Source: Oscarella lobularis (Eukaryota; Porifera; Homoscleromorpha; Homosclerophorida; Oscarellidae). Taken from it: DNA of 64,000 nt. The stretch spans positions 1,736,001 through 1,800,000 of the forward strand of contig NC_089188.1 in assembly GCF_947507565.1 (NCBI RefSeq), given 5' to 3'. Positions within the stretch are counted from its first letter, which is position 1, and every line of letters starts with the position of its first letter. Shown here piece by piece: positions 33,301 to 42,931 of the stretch. Position numbers and translations under genes: made by a program. Below the pieces are notes generated by a model that was not told where the DNA came from, did not search any database, and saw nothing but the letters and a program-made list of their open reading frames with translations.

Positions 33301-36300
33301 TCAATCTAAGAAGAAATATTTATCTATAATTAAAAAATCTGTATTATTGCTACCTCCATTTGCTTTGAACCTTCTTCTAAATCACTATCCCTTGCCAATT
33401 CCCTCATTTTGGTCTAAAAGCAAGATTTGATATTAATTAATTAAAAGAGCCTCGTTAATGCTACCTTCATTTCATCATTCGTAATCTAAAGAGAAATATA
33501 TTTACCCATTCTTAAAAATGTCCATTATTGTTACCTTTAAAATCTGATTTTCAGTTTCCACTTTATTCATTTTCATCTAAAAGCAATATTTGCAATAAAT
33601 TAAAGAGCTCCATTACTGCCCTCGTTTGAACGTTCAAACCAGTTGTACAGCCTTCCCCACTTATCTCTACTCTAACCCCCCGTTTGAACGTTTAAACCCG
33701 TTGTACAGCCTCCCCCACTTATCTCTACTCTAACACCCGTTTGAACGTTCAAACCCGTTGTACAGCCTTCCCCACTTATCTCCCCGTTTGAACGTTCAAA
33801 CCCATTGTACAGCCTTCCCCATATCTCTACACAACCAACCCCCGTTTGAACGTTCGAACCCCCGTTTGAACGTCTAAACCCGTTGTACCCGTTTGAACGT
33901 TCAAACCCGTTGTACAGCCTTCCGCACTTATCTCTACACAACCAACCCCCCGTTTGAACGTTCGAACCCCCGTTTGAACGTTCAAACCCGTTGTACAGCC
34001 TTCCTCACTTATCTCTACTCTAACCCCACGTTTGAACGTTCAAACCCGTTGTACAGCCTTCCTCACTTATCTCTACACAACCAACCCCCGTTTGAACGTT
34101 CGAACCCCCGTTTGAACGTTTAAACCCGTTGTACCCGTTTGAACGTTCAAACCCGTTGTACAGCCTTCCCCACTTATCTCTACTCTAACCCCACGTTTGA
34201 ACGTTCAAACCCGTTGTACAGCCTTCCTCACTTATCTCTACTCTAACCCCCGCTGTATTATACTAAGGAGACCTCAAATAACGGATGTATGATCGAACAT
34301 TCGAAGGGTTTGAACGTTCGAAGGGTTCGAACATTCAAATCCTTCGAACGTTCGAAAGGTTTGAACGTTCGAAAGTTCGAAAGGTTCGAACGTTCGAAGG
34401 GTTTGAACGTCGAACCCCCGTTCGAACCCCCCTTCGAAGGCGTTCGAACGTTCGAACAAGGCATTCAAACGTTCGAACAAGGCATTTGAACGTTCGAACC
34501 AGGCATTCGAACGTTCGAACCAGGCATTGGAACGTTCGAACCAGCAATTCGAACGTTCGAAGCAGGCATTCGAACGTTCGAACAAGGCGTTCGAAAGTTC
34601 GAACCAGGCATTTGAACGTTCGAACGTGGGTTCAAACGTTCGAACGGGTGTTTGAACGTTCGAAGGTTCGAACGGTTCGAACGGTTGGAACGTTCGAACG
34701 GGGGTTCGAACGTTCGAACGGGGGTTCGAACGTTCGAACGGGGGTTCGAAAGTTCAAGTGGGGGTTTGAACGTTCGAACGGTTTGAACGTTCGAAAGGTT
34801 CGAACGTTCGAAGGGTTCGAACATTGGAAAATACGAAGGATTTGAACCTTTGAAGGGTTCGAACATTCGAAGGAACGATCTAACGGTTCGAACGTTCGAA
34901 CGGGTGTAGAACCTTTACTCGTAGTACACTAAGGAGACCTCAAATATCGGCTGTATTAAACTAAGGAGACCTCAAATATCGGCCGTATTATACTAAGGAG
35001 ACCTCAAATATCAGCTGTATTATACTAAGGAGACCTCAAATATCGGATGTATGATCGAACATTCGAAGGGTTCGAACATTCAAATCGTTCGAACGTTCGA
35101 AAGGTTCGAACGTTCGAAGGGTTCGAACGTCGAACCCCCGTTCGAGCGTTCGAAAGGTTCGAACGTTCGAAGGGTTCGAACGTCGAACCCCCGTTCGAGC
35201 GTTCGAACGTCGAACCCCCGTTCGAGCGTTCGAACCCCGGTTCGAACGTTCGAACACCCCGTTCGAACGTTCGAACCCCCCTTCGAACGTTCGAACACCA
35301 CGTTCGAACGTTCGAACACCCCGTTCGAACGTTCGAAGTGTTTGAACATTCGAAGGGTTCGAACGTTCGAAAGGTTCGAACGTTTGAAGGGTTCGAACGT
35401 TCGAACAAGGCGTTCGAACGTTCGAACAAGGCGTTCGAACGTTCGAACAAGGCATTCGAACGTTCGAACAAGGCATTCGAACGTTCGAACCAGGCATTCG
35501 AACGTTCGAACCAGGCATTCGAACGTTCGAACAAGGCGTTCGAAAGTTCGAACCAGACATTCGAACGTTCGAACGGGTGTTTGAACGTTCGAACCAGGCA
35601 TTCGAACGTTCGAACGGGGGTTCAAACGTTCGAACGGGTGTTTGAACATTCGAATGTTCGAACGGTTCAAACGTTCGAACGGGTGTTCGAACGTTCGAAC
35701 GTTCGAAAAGGTGTTCGAACATTCGAACGGGGGTTCGAACGTTCAAGTGGGGGTTCGAACGTTCGAACGGGTGTTCGAACGGGTGTTCGAACGGGTGTTC
35801 GAACGGGCGTTCGAAGGTTCGAACGTTAGAACGGTTCGAACGGGTGTTCGAACGGGTGTTCGAACGTTCGAACGTTCGAACGTTCGAAAGGGTGTTCGAA
35901 CGTTCGAAGGGTTCGAACATGGGAAAATTCGAAGGTTTGACGAAGGGTTCAAACGTTCAAAGGATTCGAACATTCGAAGGGTTCGAACGTTCGAAGGGTT
36001 CGAACGTTTGAAGGGTTCGAACATTCAAAGGGTTTGAACATTCGAAGGAACGATCGAACGGTTCGAACGGTTCGAACGGTTCGAACGGTTCGAACGTTTG
36101 AACGGTTCGAAGGGTTCGAACATTCAAAGGGTTTGAACATTCGAAGGAACGATCGAACGGTTCGAACGGTTCGAACGGTTCGAACGTTTGAACGGTTCGA
36201 ACGGTTCGAACGTTCGAAAGGGTGTTCGAACGTTCGAACGGGTGTTCGAACGTCCAAACGGGTGTAGAACCTTTAACAAATATCGGATGTATGATCGAAC

Positions 36301-39300
36301 ATTCGAAGGGTTCGAACGTTCGAAAGGTTCGAACGTTCGAAGGGTTTGAACGTCGAACCCCCGTTCGAACGTTCGAACCGGGGTTCGAACGTTCGAACAC
36401 CCCGTTCGAACGTTTGAAACCCGTTCGAACGTTCGAACACCCCGTTCGAACGTTCGAAAGGTTCGAAAGTTTTAAGGGTTCGAACGTTCGAACGGGTGTT
36501 TGAACGTTAGAACGGGTGCCCCCCGTTTGAACGTTCAAACCCGTTGTACAGCCTTCCTCACTTATCTCTACACAACCAACCCCCGTTTGAACGTTCGAAC
36601 CCCCGTTTGAACGTTTAAACCCGTTGTACCCGTTTGAACGTTCAAACCCGTTGTACAGCCTTCCCCACTTATCTCTACTCTAACCCCACGTTTGAACGTT
36701 AAAACCCTTGTACAGCCTTCCTCACTTATCTCTACTCTAACCCCCGTTTGAACGTTCAAACCCATTGTACAGCCTTCCCCATATCTCTACACAACCAACC
36801 CCCGTTTGAACGTTTGAACCCCCGTTTGAACGTTTAAACCCGTTGTACAGCCTTCCCCACTTATCTCTACTCTAACCCCACGTTTGAACGTTAAAACCCT
36901 TGTACAGCCTTCCCCACTTATCTCTACTCTAACCCCCGTTTGAACGTTCAAACCCGTTGTACAGCCTTCCCCACTTATCTCTACCGTTTGAACGTTCAAA
37001 CCCGTTGTACAGCCTTCCTCACTTATCTCTACTCTAACCCCCCGTTTGAACGTTCAAACCCGTTGTACAGCCTTCCCCATATCTCTACACAACCAACCCC
37101 CGTTTGAACGTTCGAACCCCCGTTTGAACGTTCAAACCCGTTGTACAGCCTTCCTCACTTATCTCTACTCTAACCCCACGTTTAAACGTTCAAACCCATT
37201 GTACAGCCTTCCCCATATCTCTACACAACCAACCCCCGTTTGAACGTTCGAACCCCCGTTTGAACGTTCAAACCCGTTGTACAGCCTTCCCCACTTATCT
37301 CTACTCTAACCCCACGTTTGAACGTTCAAACCCGTTGTACAGCCTTCCTCACTTATCTCTACTCTAACCCCCGCTGTATTATACTAAGGAGACCTCAAAT
37401 AACGGATGTATGATCGAACATTCGAAGGGTTTGAACGTTCGAAGGGTTCGAACATTCAAATCCTTCGAACGTTCGAAAGGTTTGAACGTTCGAAAGTTCG
37501 AAAGGTTCGAACGTTCGAAGGGTTTGAACGTCGAACCCCCGTTCGAACCCCCCTTCGAAGGCGTTCGAACGTTCGAACAAGGCATTCAAACGTTCGAACA
37601 AGGCATTTGAACGTTCGAACCAGGCATTCGAACGTTCGAACCAGGCATTGGAACGTTCGAACCAGCAATTCGAACGTTCGAAGCAGGCATTCGAACGTTC
37701 GAACAAGGCGTTCGAAAGTTCGAACCAGGCATTTGAACGTTCGAACGTGGGTTCAAACGTTCGAACGGGTGTTTGAACGTTCGAAGGTTCGAACGGTTCG
37801 AACGGTTGGAACGTTCGAACGGGGGTTCGAACGTTCGAACGGGGGTTCGAACGTTCGAACGGGGGTTCGAAAGTTCAAGTGGGGGTTTGAACGTTCGAAC
37901 GGTTTGAACGTTCGAAAGGTTCGAACGTTCGAAGGGTTCGAACATTGGAAAATACGAAGGATTTGAACCTTTGAAGGGTTCGAACATTCGAAGGAACGAT
38001 CTAACGGTTCGAACGTTCGAACGGGTGTAGAACCTTTACTCGTAGTACACTAAGGAGACCTCAAATATCGGCTGTATTAAACTAAGGAGACCTCAAATAT
38101 CGGCCGTATTATACTAAGGAGACCTCAAATATCAGCTGTATTATACTAAGGAGACCTCAAATATCGGATGTATGATCGAACATTCGAAGGGTTCGAACAT
38201 TCAAATCGTTCGAACGTTCGAAAGGTTCGAACGTTCGAAGGGTTCGAACGTCGAACCCCCGTTCGAGCGTTCGAACGTCGAACCCCCGTTCGAGCGTTCG
38301 AACCCCGGTTCGAACGTTCGAACACCCCGTTCGAACGTTCGAACCCCCCTTCGAACGTTCGAACACCACGTTCGAACGTTCGAACACCCCGTTCGAACGT
38401 TCGAAGTGTTTGAACATTCGAAGGGTTCGAACGTTCGAAAGGTTCGAACGTTTGAAGGGTTCGAACGTTCGAACAAGGCGTTCGAACGTTCGAACAAGGC
38501 GTTCGAACGTTCGAACAAGGCATTCGAACGTTCGAACAAGGCATTCGAACGTTCGAACCAGGCATTCGAACGTTCGAACCAGGCATTCGAACGTTCGAAC
38601 AAGGCGTTCGAAAGTTCGAACCAGACATTCGAACGTTCGAACGGGTGTTTGAACGTTCGAACCAGGCATTCGAACGTTCGAACGGGGGTTCAAACGTTCG
38701 AACGGGTGTTTGAACATTCGAATGTTCGAACGGTTCAAACGTTCGAACGGGTGTTCGAACGTTCGAACGTTCGAAAAGGTGTTCGAACATTCGAACGGGG
38801 GTTCGAACGTTCAAGTGGGGGTTCGAACGTTCGAACGGGTGTTCGAACGGGTGTTCGAACGGGTGTTCGAACGGGCGTTCGAAGGTTCGAACGTTAGAAC
38901 GGTTCGAACGGGTGTTCGAACGGGTGTTCGAACGTTCGAACGTTCGAACGTTCGAAAGGGTGTTCGAACGTTCGAAGGGTTCGAACATGGGAAAATTCGA
39001 AGGTTTGACGAAGGGTTCAAACGTTCAAAGGATTCGAACATTCGAAGGGTTCGAACGTTCGAAGGGTTCGAACGTTTGAAGGGTTCGAACATTCAAAGGG
39101 TTTGAACATTCGAAGGAACGATCGAACGGTTCGAACGGTTCGAACGGTTCGAACGGTTCGAACGTTTGAACGGTTCGAAGGGTTCGAACATTCAAAGGGT
39201 TTGAACATTCGAAGGAACGATCGAACGGTTCGAACGGTTCGAACGGTTCGAACGTTTGAACGGTTCGAACGGTTCGAACGTTCGAAAGGGTGTTCGAACG

Positions 39301-41477
39301 TTCGAACGGGTGTTCGAACGTCCAAACGGGTGTAGAACCTTTAACAAATATCGGATGTATGATCGAACATTCGAAGGGTTCGAACGTTCGAAAGGTTCGA
39401 ACGTTCGAAGGGTTTGAACGTCGAACCCCCGTTCGAACGTTCGAACCGGGGTTCGAACGTTCGAACACCCCGTTCGAACGTTTGAAACCCGTTCGAACGT
39501 TCGAACACCCCGTTCGAACGTTCGAAAGGTTCGAAAGTTTTAAGGGTTCGAACGTTCGAACGGGTGTTTGAACGTTAGAACGGGTGCCCCCCGTTTGAAC
39601 GTTCAAACCCGTTGTACAGCCTTCCTCACTTATCTCTACACAACCAACCCCCGTTTGAACGTTCGAACCCCCGTTTGAACGTTTAAACCCGTTGTACCCG
39701 TTTGAACGTTCAAACCCGTTGTACAGCCTTCCCCACTTATCTCTACTCTAACCCCACGTTTGAACGTTAAAACCCTTGTACAGCCTTCCTCACTTATCTC
39801 TACTCTAACCCCCGTTTGAACGTTCAAACCCATTGTACAGCCTTCCCCATATCTCTACACAACCAACCCCCGTTTGAACGTTTGAACCCCCGTTTGAACG
39901 TTTAAACCCGTTGTACAGCCTTCCCCACTTATCTCTACTCTAACCCCACGTTTGAACGTTAAAACCCTTGTACAGCCTTCCCCACTTATCTCTACTCTAA
40001 CCCCCGTTTGAACGTTCAAACCCGTTGTACAGCCTTCCCCACTTATCTCTACCGTTTGAACGTTCAAACCCGTTGTACAGCCTTCCTCACTTATCTCTAC
40101 TCTAACCCCCCGTTTGAACGTTCAAACCCGTTGTACAGCCTTCCCCATATCTCTACACAACCAACCCCCGTTTGAACGTTCGAACCCCCGTTTGAACGTT
40201 CAAACCCGTTGTACAGCCTTCCTCACTTATCTCTACTCTAACCCCACGTTTAAACGTTCAAACCCATTGTACAGCCTTCCCCATATCTCTACACAACCAA
40301 CCCCCGTTTGAACGTTCGAACCCCCGTTTGAACGTTCAAACCCGTTGTACAGCCTTCCCCACTTATCTCTACTCTAACCCCACGTTTGAACGTTCAAACC
40401 CGTTGTACAGCCTTCCTCACTTATCTCTACTCTAACCCCCCGTTTGAACGTTCAAACCCGTTGTACAGCCTTCCTCACGTATCTCTACTCTAACCCCCCC
40501 GTTTGAACGTTCAAACCCGTTGTACATCCTTCCCCACTTATACTGCTACATGTACTAATAATTTCAAGGAAAATTACTCTCGGGGTCCACAACTAATAAT
40601 TTCAAAGACAAACCTTCATCTCGATCTAAAAAGAAATATTTACCCATAATTAAAAAAAATCTCTATTACTGTTACCTCCAATTGCTTTGAGCCTTCTCTT
40701 AAATCACTGTTTTCTTTCTCCAATTCTCTCATTTTGGTCTAAAAACAAGATTTGATATTAATTAAAAGAGCCTAATTACTGCTACCTTCATTTCATCTAA
40801 AAAGAAAGATTTACCCATCATCCTTTATTGTTACCTTTATTTTCTGATTTTCAGTTTCCACTTCATTCATTTTCATCTAAAAGCAATATTTGCAATAAAT
40901 TAATTAAAAAATCTCTATTACTGTTACCTCCATTTGCTTTGAGCCTTCTTTTAAGTCTCTATTTTCCCTTTCCATTTCCCTCATTTTGGTCTAAAAGCAT
41001 CATTGCAAATACGTATAGGTTATTATGTCATTCAGGGCACGAGGGGCGTGAATGCACAACCATGGATTATTCTATAAGTCATTAATAACATAGCCGTGAC
41101 TCTCCTGGTCGAGAGTCACGTGCCATGTATTACATACTTACACGAACGTCCTCCCGCGAGTCATGGGCGGAGCTCGATTGTTGACGGTCCCGGGCCTCTG
41201 TCGTCGTCGAACGGCCGGTCGATTGAGCGGCGCCACGTGCACTCGCTGGCTTCGATGCGCCCCGCCCGGTCGATTGAGCGGCGCCACGTGCACTCGCTGG
41301 CTTCGATGCGCCCCGCCCGGTCGATTGAGCGGCGCCACGTGCACTCGCTGGCTTCGATGCCCCCCGCCCTGTCGATTGGGCGGCGCCACGTGCACTCGAT
41401 GTGCCGCGCCCGGTCAATTGGGCGGTGCCACGTGCCCTCGCTGGCTTGAATGCTCCGCGCTGACTTCTCTCGCTCAT
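30344..41477 (-). CDS. Coiled-coil protein built from heptad-length mini-exons
   Basis: Exon 1 (41477-41142) encodes MSERSQRG and near-perfect 17-residue repeats (SARGAAQSTGRGASKPA). Then come mini-exons, all starting and ending in phase 0. 63-base: 40990-40928, 40738-40676, 33167-33105, 32184-32122, 31909-31847, 31732-31670. 42-base: 40876-40835, 33576-33535, 32514-32473. 21-base: 33485-33465, 32425-32405, 31800-31780. Others: 60-base 33413-33354 and 32357-32298; 15-base 33305-33291 and 32249-32235; 12-base 40625-40614 and 33055-33044. The 63-base type (TKMRELERENSDL...) has hydrophobic or Asn/Ser a/d residues at 3, 6, 10, 13, 17 and 20. Exons 31608-31587, 31497-31474, 31412-31212 (Pro-rich), 31141-31113, a short EEEKR exon, and a C-terminal domain (ELRAVTCRGE; FVFLRRHVHPNEKRHWKML; stop 30344) complete it, with a 9-base micro-exon at 30771-30763. 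I do not recognise the C-terminal domain. Confidence 0.72.
32560..32960. repeat. 57-base satellite array (GTTTGAACGTTCAAAC family), first block
   Basis: Tandem units of about 57 bases built around the perfect palindrome GTTTGAACGTTCAAAC, followed by CCGTTGTACAGCCTTCCCCA and CTTATCTCTACTCTAACCCC. It is intronic in the coiled-coil gene. Units vary by a few substitutions and short truncations. Confidence 0.9.
33208..33256 (+). pseudogene. Fragment of large-subunit rRNA (sarcin-ricin region), probable mitochondrial insertion
   Basis: The string CTAGTACGAAAGGACCGAAG followed by GATAATCGTC, then CACTGGTGTACCAATTGT matches the 3' part of LSU rRNA around the sarcin-ricin loop (bacterial form AGTACGAGAGGACC ... 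CACTGGTGTTC). It lies inside an intron whose sister intron in the duplicated cassette (32186-32234) lacks it, so it is a clean insertion of about 60 bases after the cassette duplication. The A-rich loop variant suggests an organellar or bacterial-type source. Confidence 0.75.
33618..34255. repeat. 57-base satellite array, second block
   Basis: Same family as the block at 32560, here with extra short units in which two palindromes are separated only by CCC (for example near 33,840-33,910). It leads directly into the TTCGAA-rich repeat at 34,256. Confidence 0.9.
34256..37378. repeat. 3.1-kb complex repeat unit, copy 1
   Basis: The first 2.2 kb is dense in the palindrome TTCGAACGTTCGAA and its single-base variants, broken by GGGTG, AAGG and AAGGCA linkers, with several copies of a 33-base motif containing TACTAAGGAGACCTCAAATA (near 34,260 and 34,930-35,045). 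The last 0.85 kb (from about 36,515) returns to the 57-base satellite. Long open frames here (up to 294 codons, FERSN/NVRT repeats) exist in several frames on both strands and are by-products of the repeat. It lies in the largest intron of the coiled-coil gene. Confidence 0.9.
37379..40446. repeat. 3.1-kb complex repeat unit, copy 2
   Basis: An almost base-for-base copy of 34256-37378: landmarks are offset by 3,121 bases at the start and 3,068 after about 38,270, because one 53-base segment is missing. The near identity points to a very recent tandem duplication, gene conversion, or an assembly duplication. Satellite continues to about 40,545. Confidence 0.9.
41230..41440. repeat. 51-base coding minisatellite with CACGTG in each unit
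   Basis: Tandem 51-base units in exon 1 of the coiled-coil gene encode the 17-residue SARGAAQSTGRGASKPA repeat on the minus strand. Each unit contains GGCGCCACGTGCACTC, placing an E-box core every 51 bases next to the divergent promoter. The unit length is a multiple of three, so copy-number change keeps the frame. Confidence 0.85.
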
Positions 41478-41619
41478 CGTAAAGCTAGCGAACAGGGCGA
41501 AAAGGGAACGAGAAGGGAAGTGCAATAACCTAGCGCACGTTACGGGGTGGTTCGAACGAAAAAAAACCCGGGGGTTTGCTAAGCCCTACTGTAAGACGGC
41601 CCGGATACTGAGAAGTAGC
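41478..41619. promoter_or_regulatory. Bidirectional promoter, coiled-coil gene (-) / DCUN1D (+)
   Basis: Only 142 bases separate the divergent start codons, so the two genes must share promoter DNA. The CACGTG-bearing minisatellite begins just inside exon 1 of the minus-strand gene. Confidence 0.5.
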
Positions 41620-42752
41620 ATGGTAAGAATCGCTTCTAGCGCTCTGAATGGGCAGTCAACAAAGTTGTGATTGCGCTCTAGCACAAGCTAAAGCCCTCGC
41701 AGCGAGAAAAAGTTCAGCGATTCATCGCCTTCACGAATACGAGCGAAAGAACGGCCATTCATTGCCTCTCGCAGCACGAATGGCGACTCGACATATCGAC
41801 GGACAACTACTTCATCAATCCGGATCGCTACTACAAGGAAACGCGAATCACAGCGGACAAGAAAAAGCTAAACCAAACATTCGACAAATTCCGAGGCAAG
41901 TGACCACACCCACGACGAAAAACGCTCGCGAACACGTCGCATTCATTCAGACTCCGTCGAAGAGGACAAAATATTGGCGGACGGCGTCAGCAAATTTTGC
42001 GACAGTCTCGCGTTGGATCCAACGAGTCGAACCGTGCTGATTATAGCGTGGAAATTCAAGGCGGCGACCCAGTGCGAATTCACCCGAAAGGAATTCGTCG
42101 AAGGAATGGCCGATTTAGGGTGGGGTTGGTCGTGAAATGGGGAGTGGGCGTGGTTTTGAAATTACTCTTTTTCCCAGATGCGATAGTCTAGATAAGTTGA
42201 AATTCAAATTGCCCATGCTCGATGCCGAACTGCGCGACTCGCGAAAGTTTAAGGATTTTTACCAGTTCACCTTTATGTTTGCGAGAACGCCTGGCCAAAA
42301 GGGCTTAGGTTAGCGAGTCGATTCGATCCCTTCGCTGACGCGCGAGAACGCTTTGCGTCGTTTTTCCTCTAGAATTAGAAATGGCGATTGCCTATTGGAA
42401 TTTAATATTGAAGGATCGATTCAAGTTTCTCGATTTGTGGTGTACGTTTCTGCAGGTGAGACGACGCGGGAGTTTCTCTTGTGCGTGCCGATTCCGATTC
42501 TCCTTATTAGGAAAATCATAAGCGTTCCATACCGAAAGACACGTGGAATCTCCTTCTGGATTTCTGCGTTATGATCAATGATGACATGTCAAACTATGAC
42601 GAAGAAGGTTAGCAGCAGCGGCAGCATTGATTGCCTTTCCTCTATTTGTTTTTTTTCTGTCTCTAGGCGCCTGGCCCGTGCTCATAGACGATTTCGTTGA
42701 GTGGGCGCGTCCGAGGACTTCACTGTCAGGACGAAAGCAGACAGCTGTTTGA
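41620..42752 (+). CDS. DCUN1D1: DCN1-like protein (DCUN1D1/2 type), NEDD8 co-E3
   Basis: Promotes NEDD8 transfer to cullins. Exon 1 is only the start codon (41620-41622) and joins CACAAGCTAAAG at 41682, giving [15 protein letters not shown] like MNKLKSSQKDKVRQF of the family. A UBA-like region ([17 protein letters not shown] is close to [12 protein letters not shown]...) is followed by the PONY/DCN1 domain: [95 protein letters not shown], ending at 42752. Intron 41896-41950 begins GCAAGT, a GC-AG intron; the nearest GT would shift the frame. It ends tail-to-tail with the LRR gene. Confidence 0.93.
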
Positions 42753-42931
42753 TGGTTTGAACCTGTGTCTCTCGCTCTGCCTTTTTGCCATAGTAAAATA
42801 ATGGGTCTGTACACAGACGGTATTTTCGTTAGTAAAAAAATTACGTATGCAGCAAGAAAGCAATCAGTCTAGAAAAGTAGAGTTCCTGAATATTATTAAT
42901 CTTAATTGGTTGGTAGGATAGATGGGGTTTT

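Larger units (their letters stand above)
32122..33576. repeat. Tandemly duplicated mini-exon cassette inside the coiled-coil gene
   Basis: Reading on the coding (minus) strand, the order 42-21-60-15-63-12 bases at 33576-33044 is repeated as 42-21-60-15-63 at 32514-32122, with nearly identical exon peptides (MKMNKVE, ITNDEMK, ELARDSDLEEG, ID[K/E]MK, ENSDLREG) and similar intron sequence. A block of the 57-base satellite (32560-32960) sits between the copies. The rod therefore grew by duplication of whole cassettes. Confidence 0.8.

Noticed and set aside
34274-39606. Many open frames of 65-294 codons with FERSN/NVRT repeats
   Set aside because: They overlap on both strands and in several frames, follow the TTCGAACG repeat, and lie in an intron of a well-supported gene.
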